DNA of 60,000 nucleotides, taken from contig JAQGDQ010002367.1 in NCBI GenBank assembly GCA_030141605.1, forward strand, positions 808,501-868,500, given 5' to 3'. Positions 53,501 to 60,000 of the stretch are shown here, one piece after another. Position 1 is the first letter of the stretch, and the number at the start of each line of letters is the position of its first letter. Both the position numbers and the translations under genes were made by a program. The notes below the pieces were generated by a model. The model was not told the origin of the DNA, did no database searches, and saw only the letters and a list, made by a program, of their open reading frames with translations. Source of the DNA: Tubiluchus corallicola. Taxonomy: Eukaryota > Priapulida > Priapulimorpha > Priapulimorphida > Tubiluchidae.

Positions 53501-56500
53501 AATTTTACCTTATTTAAAAGTTCTCTAAGCTGTAATTGCATTTGACTTAAGATTCCTGTTGATGTTGTGCCGAAAAAGTCCAGAGGTTCTGCCAGTTCCT
53601 GTTCTAATAATTGCAGTGTAGCTTCCTTCTCAACATATTGTCTAAGTTTCTCAGTATCATTGGCATAAATTTGTTCTCTTTCAAGCAACCTTTCACTGGC
53701 ATCAAAGAGTGATGCATGACACTGTTCGCATTCACTACAGCCGTCTGCAGTAAAGCCAGTAAACATGCGCTTGCATTCCCCACATTGTCTACCACCTATA
53801 CCGATCTTACATTCACACTGCCCTGTGGTCATGTCACATAGTCCTGTTGCAAAACTTTCTGCTACAGTACCAATAGGATCACAGTCGCACCGTTGACAGG
53901 GACGATTTGGCAGACCCCAGTATCCCTCAACACATTTATCACAGAATTCTGAACGTGTGTCTACATTTGGAAGGCAGGGGCAAATGCCAGAATTGTCGCA
54001 TTGAATAGTTCTGCTTCCATATTTATTGCATTTACAGTCGAGGCAACCTTGTCGTGAAAATCTGTAGTATCCTTCTTGGCAAGAACTACATGTTCTTGTC
54101 CCAACCCCAGGATAGCATTCACATTGCCCTGTTGTATGGTTACAAACATCTACAACTGAACCTGTCACATCACAGTCACATGGACTACAGTCTTGCTTTG
54201 ATGCATCACCATAATAACCATCTAAACATCGATCACAATTTTTACCTGTTGTCTTAAAGGCGCAGTCTATGCATGCACCTGTATCAGGATCACAAGTGTC
54301 AGAATTACCATGACAATTGCATGGTGTGCATTTACCACCAAGAAGAGGCTCCCCGTAATAAAATTCAATGCACTGGTCACATAAATTACCTGTATAACCT
54401 TGCTGGCAGTTCAGACATAAGGGACGTCCATTTGGTAGTAGCTCACATTCTGTGCTGTTCACTCGTGGTGGAATGCAAGGACATTCTCTACAATCACCTG
54501 GTGTCCCAATAGTCGCATTTCCATAAAATCCAAGTTTACAGAAGTGACAGTTAAAACCTTCGGTATTGTGTTTGCAAGCTAAGCATTCGCCAGTGAGCTC
54601 GTCGCAGCTGTCAGAATGTCTATGACACTCACACCGAATGCATTCTCCCAGAGGTAATCCGCCTTTCCGTCTGTACCCAGTAGCACATTTTTCACAAGAA
54701 AGTCCTCTATAACCTGGACCGCATTCACACTCCTCTACGCTTACAGATTTCAGAGGTGAAAATGCATGAAGTGCTTTTCCGTATGAGATCCAGTACAGTC
54801 TTACATCATGTGCTCCATCATTGTATGCTGCTGGAACAAGAAATTCAGAAATATTTGCTAATGCAAGTAGCATCTGACTTCTTGTTGTATTTGAAACAAA
54901 GCTGGGGCTTTCTGTCCACTGGGTTTCATGTAGCTTAATTGATATTTCTGTTGAGTCATCAGGCAAAACAGGAGAGAGTGTGTGGTACAGTGTAATTTCA
55001 TTATTACTGTGGATAATTGCTTTTGGACCAGGAAGTGCTTCATTTACTGTACCAAATGATGACAAGTCATCTTTGCTGTATTCAATGGTATAATTTATGT
55101 GGCTTCCATATGATGTCAGCAAATTTCCAGATAATTTTGGAATCTTCCAATAAATTTCATTACCACCTAGTCTAGGAATTTTCGCACTCAAACCTTGTAC
55201 CCCTCGAATACGGGTCACATTAATTTCGACATTAAATTCAGACCTTCCTGACTCATCTACAATAGTGAAAGCAGAATAGTTGAAATTGGTTAGGTGATGT
55301 ATGTATAGATTGGCTGCAAAGCATCTATCTGTTACACCCATGCAAATACATTCTAAGCAACCTGTTTGATGCATTGTTGACTTAGAAAATGTGCCATCAG
55401 CACACCGATCACATAACAAGCCACCAGTTAAGTGCTTGCATTCGCATTGACCTGTAGTTGTATTACATGCTGATGATATGCTGCCTGCCAGGTCACATCC
55501 ACATGGTGTGCAACCTCTTTGTGACAGACCTTTGTAGCCAGCCCTACATTCGCTGCATGTTTGCCCAGTAACACCACGTTTGCATCGGCACTCTCCAGTT
55601 TCAGTATTGCATTCGTGGCTTAAAGCTCCAACTCTACTGCAGTCACACGGAAGGCAACCACGTGTAGCATTATATCCCCAGTGCCTTGGCTCACATTGGT
55701 CACATTGTTGCCCTCTTGTATTAGAAGGACAACTGCATTGGCCGCTTATGGGATCGCAAACTTCACTGTGCCCAAAACAATTGCAAGGTTTGCAACCATT
55801 CCCTGTTAATGAGTAAAAACCAACTTCACACTGTCTGCATCTGCGCCCACTTACTCCTTCTTTACATGGGCATTGGCCTCCATATGTTTCACACGTACTA
55901 GAGAAGCTACCTAGACGATGGCAGTTGCATTGGGAAGCGCCATCTAAGTAAAATGACACAACCGAGAATGCTGTTGGCATGCAATATCCTCTTTCTCGTG
56001 TCACATCACCAGATATGATATTGCAGCGACTAGCAAACTGCTGAGCCTCAGCTAACCCAAGCACATCTTCGGGAAAATAAAACTCATTTGGTAGGAGCAC
56101 AAGACGATCCATGCGAATTTCCGCATTTGTTTGTATGTTGATACGTATTCTGTACTCTCCTGGATCAAGATTAAACAATTCTCTGTTTCCTGCTGTTCCA
56201 ATTGCTTGATAGCACCACCTCAAACAAAAGTTGAGCAGAGTTGTACCTTGCACTAAAGCACCAGCTGATGATGTGAGCTCTATGTTCACTACCGCTGTGA
56301 ATTGCATAATGTAACGGATTAGTATATAAAATTGTCCTTTGAAACCCTCCGGTACCTGAATAATTCCTCGAACAGTGTCCTGCTGTCCAACAAGAAGTGT
56401 ATAACCAGGACCTAAAAACCCAGGATACAGTGTGTCATCCCTCTGAAAAGCAAAACTATGAATGTCTTCAAGATCAGCATAGATGAAGTGAAAGGTTGGC

Positions 56501-59500
56501 AAATAAGAATTTGTTCGTACTTGATTACAACGAGGCCCATCAATATTATTGCGACAGTTACACATGCCTGTTCTTTTATCACAACCATCATTAGTTGCAC
56601 CACCCCGATCACAGTCACACTTTTTACATCCATCTGGATCTGTTGCATCTAAATTGTAGAAGTTATCTAGACATTCATTGCATTGGCGTCCACCCACATT
56701 AACTTTGCAAGCACACTGTCCTGTTGTAGAATTACAGTCAGTGCTACCACCTATCGCTCCTGCCGTGTTACACCTACATGGTTCACAGCCTGCTGGATTG
56801 TCTATATCTAATTTGAAGTAACCTTCTTTGCATAAATCACATTTTGATCCAATGACATTATCCTTGCAAAAGCAATTGCCTGGGTTCATGTTGTGCACTT
56901 GCTGTTCTTCAATGTCTCTAACGCATTGACCAGTTAATATGTTCAAGCTTGGATTTCCCTGTTTAATTCCAGCAAAGTTGCAGTTACATGGTTCGCAGGC
57001 ATTGATGTCTGATTGCACTCGACCCAAAGGTCGATAATACAGCTCTGTACATTTCTCGCAGTTAATGCCTGTTGTGTTGTGTTGACAGTTGACACAAACG
57101 CCACCACCTTCGTATTGTCCATTAGCACTAAGACTCATCAATTGTTCTTCAACTTCACTCCTGTACTCACATGATGCTGCATGACCATAACATTCGCATT
57201 CTTGACAAGCCTGTCCTTCAACAAAAGCAAACTGGTTGAACAAAGGCAGGCATTCGTTGCATGATTTACCTCCTGTATTTCCTCCACAAATACATTCATA
57301 TTTTCCTGTCAACTCATTGGGCTCACAACCTAATTCTTGTCCATTACAAACACATTCAGCAAAGATTTCCAATTCACGCACAGTAAAATGTTGGAATAAG
57401 TCACCCCTTGCTCCCTCTGTAAGTTCCATGTCAAAGAATTTAACCCGTATCTGCTGAGCTGCAGTCCAATCTGGTATAGTAACATCATTAAAATCTAGTA
57501 TTAAAATTTCATCACGATTGGCTGGTGTAGGTAGGGTGTACTCACGGCAAATAACTTCGTTAACTCGGCTGGGAAGGAACAGTTCTTGTACATTGAAGGC
57601 ATCTTCACAGTCTGCTGCATCAGTAACCATGTGTGCCCAAGGTCTGAAAAATTAATAACAATAATAATAATAATAATGCACTAAAATGATGTGGTATATT
57701 AGTATGAGATGCTTATTAGCATCAACACCACAATGACAGCAATAGCAGCATTAGCAACTTCAGCAACAACACCAGCAGCAACAACTACAGCAGCAGCAGC
57801 AACAACAACAACAATTACAAAAATGGTACTGGTGATTATACGGCAAGAACATTAACAATGTTCGTGTTAATCACGATGGTCATCATTTCTTCTCGTCAAT
57901 TTCTAATGCATCCTAAGTGAATAATAAGTTTTTCAATGCTGCCTTTGGCTACTTATCTCTTTGAGTGAGCCAAGGCACACCTCTGTTATAATGGCTCATT
58001 AAAGGATTGTTTTTAGACAAATATTTCCGTAATTTCCCTTAGAAGAAATGCTTCTTACCTGAATCGTCTCCCATTATCAACAGTTTTTTCTACTGTCAGA
58101 CGCCCTGGACGTTTGGAATCATACATTTTTATTATTATTTCTTTCACGCGAAATTCTTGCTCTAGGTCAATTTGAATAACAGATTCTGGTCCTGGTCGGG
58201 AAAATCCTCTTTCACGGAGTCGAGATCTTGAAGCACTTTGCCAAAATGTGTTGCGATCTCCGTCAACCATGAATCGGGGTGGATGAGACTGAAAGCGTGA
58301 TGCAGCGTCACATACTTCCACAACACGTAGTGATTCGGCTTGCAAGACTTCAAAGTGACGATAGAATTCTTCTGGACCATCTAATCCGCATGTGACCTCC
58401 GCCGTGATTGGGCGACCTAATGCCATGTTGACAGGGATATTTTGAGCTAGTGCCTTTATCCAGAAAATGCCAAAGATTAGTATTATGATCGCCCAATGCA
58501 TTTTTAACAGATATGAGAAATTGTTTGTTTTGTATATCACACACAACAACTGCACATCATAGTCCTGTAGTGTTTGAAATATGTGTCTTCTATTGCCAGT
58601 GCTGCATAAATAGCTTTGCTAATGGTATAAAGAATCTATATATTATGTACAGGTCACAGCTGTTATGTGTCACTGCTCCTTTAGTGAAACAGAATTGTCA
58701 GATAGCTATGATGTACTTGTAACACCTGGATCAGATGTCATAAATGAAATATTTATTATCACATTTTAGGAAGATTTAGATAATTTTATTTTCACAACAG
58801 TCACTTGCATATTACCACTTTGAATAAAACAGAAACATAAAATAATAACTATTACTTTTTTGCAAATTGATGTTTCAGCAAACTTCAATATAAAAAATAG
58901 CAATGAATGTTGTGAGTAGAAGGGAAGAGCAAAGCTTTCGAACCCTTCCCTCGAGTGAGGTGCTATATCGTGTTAATGAAGACAATGATTCAAGACAAAT
59001 ATACTGACTTACTTAAGTTCACAAAGGATGCCGTGTAGCAGCATCAAAAAGTACATTATTCTTGATTAATCAAGAATTATAAAAATGAATAAAACTGTCT
59101 TCTTACAAGATTACGTTGCAAAAATCAAATGAGATGCCGTTTCTGTAGGTCAACCATAGGTAATAAATGACTTACCAACTTAACAAGCCTTATTAAAGTG
59201 CTCAGTTTGAATGAATTCAAGTGGGTTTACATTATATCGTATGAGAAGTGAGACTTTGTAATAGATGCAATTTTCTTTTAATGTGTTAAAAACCTTCAAT
59301 GAAATTTGAAATTATAACAACATTATTGCCAATGCAAAACTGCTGTTTGAAGTTTAATAGGCAATTTCTTTTGCTATGTAGCTCATAGACACAAAATTAA
59401 AAAAGGCATAGCATCGAGGACTGGCAAAAAACGTTGTTCAAAAAAATTATCGTGAATGTCTAATCGTGAATTATCGATAAATGAATCAATGCAATTTTTT

Positions 59501-59656
59501 TTAATGGAACATGCATTTTTTGTGTGCTTAATGAATATGTATTGCACTTCAAATAAAATTCATTGGAAGTTTCTTGACTTTCTTTATAGGTATTGAACTT
59601 TCAAACAAACTGTCCAAGCTGCAATGCGCCAGCTGAAACGCACATGAAAGTTGTAG
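38586..59656 (+). CDS. ZPR1: Zinc finger protein ZPR1, exons 1-8 (3' end outside window)
   Basis: Coding exons: 38586-38693, 39830-39991, 40447-40537, 42138-42208, 43231-43317, 44377-44499, 45711-45779 and 59590-59656. All have GT-AG borders and compatible phases. ZPR1 binds eEF1A as a folding chaperone and, in vertebrates, growth-factor receptors and SMN; it shuttles between cytosol and nucleus. The first C4 finger is complete: C30-x2-C33 and C59-x2-C62 (CVNC, CPHC), followed by the family block [14 protein letters not shown]. The first A/B domain follows with [15 protein letters not shown] and [13 protein letters not shown]. Exon 8 opens the second finger ([16 protein letters not shown]); its partner cysteines lie to the right. 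Intron 7 is 13.8 kb and holds a laminin gene on the other strand. The exon 8 donor could also be four bases earlier (GTT|GTAGGT). Confidence 0.93.
38718..39679. mobile_element. 962-bp TIR element in ZPR1 intron 1
   Basis: Terminal inverted repeats of about 38 bp (left TGTAGGGCGCCGAGTAACCC..., right reading TGTTGGGCGCCGAGTAACCC... on the other strand) differ at about two positions. They are flanked by a 5-bp duplication, GTTAG (38713-38717 and 39680-39684). Inner regions carry repeated CCTACTTGGGC / GCCCATGTACGAC words and AT-rich filler related to 34,869-35,083. No transposase frame is present, so it is non-autonomous and its superfamily is unknown. Confidence 0.85.
39554..39675. repeat. Subterminal tandem repeats of the TIR element
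   Basis: Four units starting CCTACTTSGGC at 39554, 39583, 39613 and 39645 (spacing 29, 30, 32 bp). Each is followed by a variant of AGCCCATGTACGACAC; the last merges into the terminal repeat. Inverted versions occur near the left end (about 38,800-38,820) and centre (39,188-39,225). Such arrays often bind transposase, which is an inference here. Confidence 0.75.
40538..46657 (+). other. ZPR1 introns 3-6 and start of intron 7
   Basis: Between the exons listed for ZPR1 there is AT-rich intronic DNA. Identified content is the SINE head at 44,260-44,344 and a short (ATG)n run at 42463-42483. No further gene was recognised; the open frames at 41,235-41,754 and 46,549-46,779 match nothing known. 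Confidence 0.6.
44260..44344 (-). mobile_element. tRNA-derived SINE head
   Basis: On the minus strand a Pol III A-box, TGGCTGAGTTGG (44316-44305), and B-box, GGTTCGATATC (within 44273-44261), lie at tRNA-like spacing. Acceptor-stem pairing is poor and the following body is unlike a tRNA, so this is a SINE or decayed tRNA copy. It ends about 30 bp before ZPR1 exon 6. Confidence 0.5.
46658..46663 (-). terminator. Candidate laminin polyadenylation signal
   Basis: TTTATT here reads AATAAA on the minus strand, about 385 bases past the laminin stop. Further copies occur at 46592-46597 and 46504-46509. Any would lie inside ZPR1 intron 7. Confidence 0.45.
47047..51117 (-). CDS. Laminin alpha exon 5: coiled coil and all five LG domains
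   Basis: A single 4071-nt exon from acceptor TTTACAG to the TGA. Residues 1647-2030 are heptad-rich (domain I/II). LG1 is about 2032-2209, LG2 2233-2413, LG3 2415-2595, linker 2597-2635, LG4 2637-2816 and LG5 2817-3000. The paired GC...C cysteines are visible in LG1 (YVGCL/QICC), LG2 (YAGCL/TEGC), LG4 (FQGCL/TSNC) and LG5 (FTGCV/NLGC), but not in LG3. Confidence 0.92.
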   Translation of the reverse strand, partial: DETVTETKETAEAIISDLITIMNAVQSNQTSIFQVNLQLQSFQSTLLDINTKVNATNDTINRTVAAIDKTIKILEDSEDMFRNATDTLSKAVEASTEWTLVTREAAERLEIASEAVQEAELQTTSTDRLLRKIEADAQRISEAFTSVADIGQEAVDAIERYKFTIEVIANAEELADKADKSISDAVTLAGSVEDLNDDAQLALNRAQELQSTAASSDTDVARLKAEVTSANRSLYQTLPLWQEDIKQEKMSTQLQLNAINFEVKENDIEDKVRKASENAIETSVQVRKVQSQLSPKGAEIEKAEMALSKAENNTKAINSQISNLEQRTMNIKRKASTITDSIQQSMDLVDKNQDSFSIVFEKMTSIDELLTRVMKATEHATMPLHIAGQDIFQFNIQPRSTIHNELVLQFKLDVDTMDSLLYFAEDRNGVNCISIELRDKKIVFKFGGGQKEVVLRSVNELCTGCWLEVSLSRFKFHGTLTITNLENNKKETVVEELNNENGEINITSQMFLGGIPSNYQTAKNTPRENYVGCLFGLRIDGSPISLLQSSAPIPIQNDPQICCPKPPVVDMMSWNKPRCTSDVCRDAIRFNGINSYVELAFADVELDIGLDILAEFSTFTSSAPLIIIKADNTGEYKLSMAEGRVRLETKGGSSRGITISSLNTYNDGQYYQVKAVYNRSTALIALSSLNTSLPVEVENVVEQVRTSLPQFSGRLKFFLGGMGDKEEKSYAGCLRNVFYRSSERKPFLPQSLKLAEFLSSSGVTEGCKYPTEVGISFAEESSYIAIDIHDASIGMLREVGFSLKTHVSSSLLLYTEDNRRNIAYIGLFNGDIFMQFVSAGMNFGIPIQTRGLELNDRQWHEVHIEFKTNFPVIMVDSIRYVQRNRVFLPTAPRDTLTVYIGGVPVNIFVPTQLPSASFYNGDAANITINGQTVDISEPMLITKAVNVALNAVNKPELEEPGPTLTTVTPPATCSLPEIDPETDGTKFGNQPESFIKFNSDSLSRNALETILALSMDFRSLAANGMMFYASDLKRFPRNFIALYIEKGRLVFRMRTLRGVESVQSTNKYDDGEWRTVDIFRTNNFLILYITEPNMPATDYNTNQISQEFTPLNIQLEIYFGGIPLDFSNQIIDGNAQRAFQGCLRNIRFKQPTVVNFDNEVPSEMMGTSNCTVNETTGLYFAGSGTSVVSTTFSIGTSLSLSLIIQPQNTTTGLLMAMIGPPRSFFILRTVEGNVNLLISNNFQEPYNITVNLPENYLCNGDRHSIAMLLDIQLVTLTVDSDLHELKLDRGLSIDNTPRNLYLGGVPSSVTKDNLPVDSIQGFTGCVSRLRINEQQIDLYSMTREEVNLGCPPVTRT
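47047..58501 (-). CDS. Laminin subunit alpha (alpha3/alpha5-like, compact, full length)
   Basis: Five coding exons: 58501-58059, 57643-53509, 52011-51790, 51365-51228 and 51117-47047. Together they make 9009 nt and 3002 aa. Laminin alpha chains form trimers with beta and gamma in basement membranes. Order: signal peptide (about 1-20, hydrophobic, ending KALAQ), LN polymerisation domain (21-244), about five LE repeats (245-522), a short IVb-like domain (523-719) ending before [10 protein letters not shown] repeats (720-922), an L4/laminin-B domain (about 935-1117), LE repeats (1120-1456), coiled coil (1457-2030) and LG1-LG5 (2032-3000). The L4 position and the IVb-like block favour the alpha3/5 branch over alpha1/2. 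The start is the methionine directly before the signal peptide; an upstream in-frame ATG at 58555 would spoil it. LG3 has no cysteine. A T/P-rich linker precedes LG4. Confidence 0.93.
51228..51365 (-). CDS. Laminin alpha exon 4: coiled-coil segment
   Basis: A 138-nt phase-0 exon (46 codons, starting VENLEITD and ending LKQLTGSL) between acceptor TTTCTAG and donor TTG|GTATGC. It is a leucine/glutamate-rich helix continuing the long coiled coil that joins the beta and gamma chains. Confidence 0.88.
51790..52011 (-). CDS. Laminin alpha exon 3: coiled-coil segment
   Basis: A 222-nt phase-0 exon (74 codons, [13 protein letters not shown] to STADQM) with acceptor TTCACCAG and donor ATG|GTATGA. It is amphipathic helix of domain II and starts the alpha-chain coiled coil after the LE rod. 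Confidence 0.88.
52846..53104 (-). mobile_element. SINE with tRNA-Gly-like head and (TTA)n tail
   Basis: On the minus strand, 53104-53020 resembles a tRNA-Gly. It has an A-box-like CAGCTCAATGGCAGC, an anticodon loop TTCCCAC (CCC) and a B-box GGGTTCAACTCCC. A non-tRNA body of about 150 bp follows (TTCTTCGACCAAG, CGAGATCGCCTTGG), ending in a TTA repeat at 52870-52848, the layout of a Pol III SINE. It lies in laminin intron 2 and runs in the same direction as the laminin gene. Confidence 0.75.
53509..57643 (-). CDS. Laminin alpha exon 2: most of LN, LE arrays, IVb-like and L4 domains
   Basis: A single 4135-nt exon with acceptor TTTTTCAG and donor AAG|GTAAAA. It opens with [12 protein letters not shown], the conserved second half of the LN domain. 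It carries about fifteen cysteine-rich LE modules split by the IVb-like domain (about 56,520-55,930) and the L4 domain (about 55,285-54,735), and ends with the first helix of the coiled coil. In vertebrates this part is divided among dozens of exons. Confidence 0.92.
57644..58058 (-). other. Laminin intron 1 with simple repeats
   Basis: This 415-bp intron splits an LN codon (AG|A, Arg). It contains an (AAT)n run at about 57,651-57,677 and a CAG/CAA-rich stretch at about 57,765-57,815. No other element is seen. Confidence 0.85.
58059..58501 (-). CDS. Laminin alpha exon 1: signal peptide and first half of LN
   Basis: 443 nt of coding from the ATG at 58501. The product begins with a short hydrophobic leader ending KALAQ, then the LN opening [20 protein letters not shown], a VCDA cysteine motif and [12 protein letters not shown], as in laminin LN domains. 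It ends at donor CAG|GTAAGA. Confidence 0.92.
58502..59589. other. Laminin 5' flank within ZPR1 intron 7
   Basis: This 1.1-kb stretch between the laminin start codon and ZPR1 exon 8 must contain the laminin promoter and 5'UTR if the gene has no more distant first exon. No TATA box or other element could be assigned with confidence. Confidence 0.5.
59590..59656 (+). CDS. ZPR1: ZPR1 exon 8: start of the second zinc finger
   Basis: After acceptor CTTTATAG the frame reads [21 protein letters not shown], equivalent to the start of the second ZPR1 finger. It continues in frame from exon 7 (phase 0). Donor G|GTTTGT at 59657, or GTT|GTAGGT four bases earlier. This exon is what proves the laminin gene is nested. 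The remaining 344 bases of the window are intron. Confidence 0.88.
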
Positions 59657-60000
59657 GTTTGTATGCCTTTAAATTAAATCCATAGTATCATTTAATATAT
59701 TTTGTGTAATTAGTGAACATGACATGCGTCATGCGTATAATGCAATACAGTTGATGTACTTTATTATTCATTTTTATTTTGTTTAGCATAACTAAATATC
59801 ATTTTGAGTCCTATATTCATCAAAAATATGAGATGCAGATATAATGATGTCTTGTGAAACACTTTTTAATAAGCACTGCCTTCACCCTCACATGAACAAA
59901 CAAATATTTAATTCTATGCTACTTCAGACGAAGCGCCTGTTGAATGAATAAACAGCTATATTTTAAAATTTACTCTACTTTATGTTTGTCAGAGAAACAT

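Larger units (their letters stand above)
45780..59589 (+). other. ZPR1 intron 7, host of the nested laminin alpha gene
   Basis: Bounded by the donor GAAGAG|GTAAAA at 45780 and the acceptor CTTTATAG at 59589. Exon 7 (acidic linker ending DIKEE) and exon 8 (second zinc finger) are consecutive in the ZPR1 protein, so no exon is missing between them. The intron therefore contains a complete antisense protein gene. Confidence 0.88.

Noticed and set aside
58502-58555. Upstream in-frame ATG for the laminin alpha chain at 58,555
   Set aside because: It would add 18 mostly polar residues before the hydrophobic leader; starting at 58,501 gives a normal signal peptide.

Overview
The window is AT-rich animal (metazoan) nuclear DNA. 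Intron-rich genes sit among decayed transposons, and introns are mostly GT-AG and 1-4 kb long. A full-length laminin alpha chain with LN and LG domains and a CCDC92 orthologue both point to Metazoa. tRNA-headed SINEs, Ty3-like and LINE relics and many small inverted-repeat elements suggest an invertebrate. I cannot name the species or phylum.

Layout. (1) 1-10,773, minus strand: the first four coding exons of an SLC13-family sodium-coupled anion transporter, running off the left edge. A 35-bp minisatellite multiplies one of its 5' splice sites, and exon 1 uses a GC donor. (2) 10,774-16,724: intergenic, with two CTCF-like motifs and a LINE relic. (3) 16,725-23,722, plus strand: CCDC92 in six coding exons, with a 363-bp hAT element in intron 1. 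(4) 25,667-27,865, minus strand: a two-exon GNAT acetyltransferase, convergent with CCDC92. (5) 27,866-38,560: a repeat-rich interval with a 700-bp foldback element, a Ty3-type pol remnant plus 3' LTR, and a LINE split by a small palindromic element. (6) 38,586 to beyond the right edge, plus strand: ZPR1, a two-zinc-finger protein linked to eEF1A assembly and growth signalling. Exons 1-8 are present; the rest lie outside.

The most striking arrangement is inside ZPR1 intron 7 (45,780-59,589, about 13.8 kb). It holds an entire laminin alpha gene on the opposite strand (47,047-58,501), of 3002 codons in only five coding exons, two of them over 4 kb. The laminin is alpha3/alpha5-like but compact, and its LG3 domain has no cysteine. 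Apart from this nesting, the five genes show no evident shared pathway. No tRNA, rRNA or CRISPR was seen.
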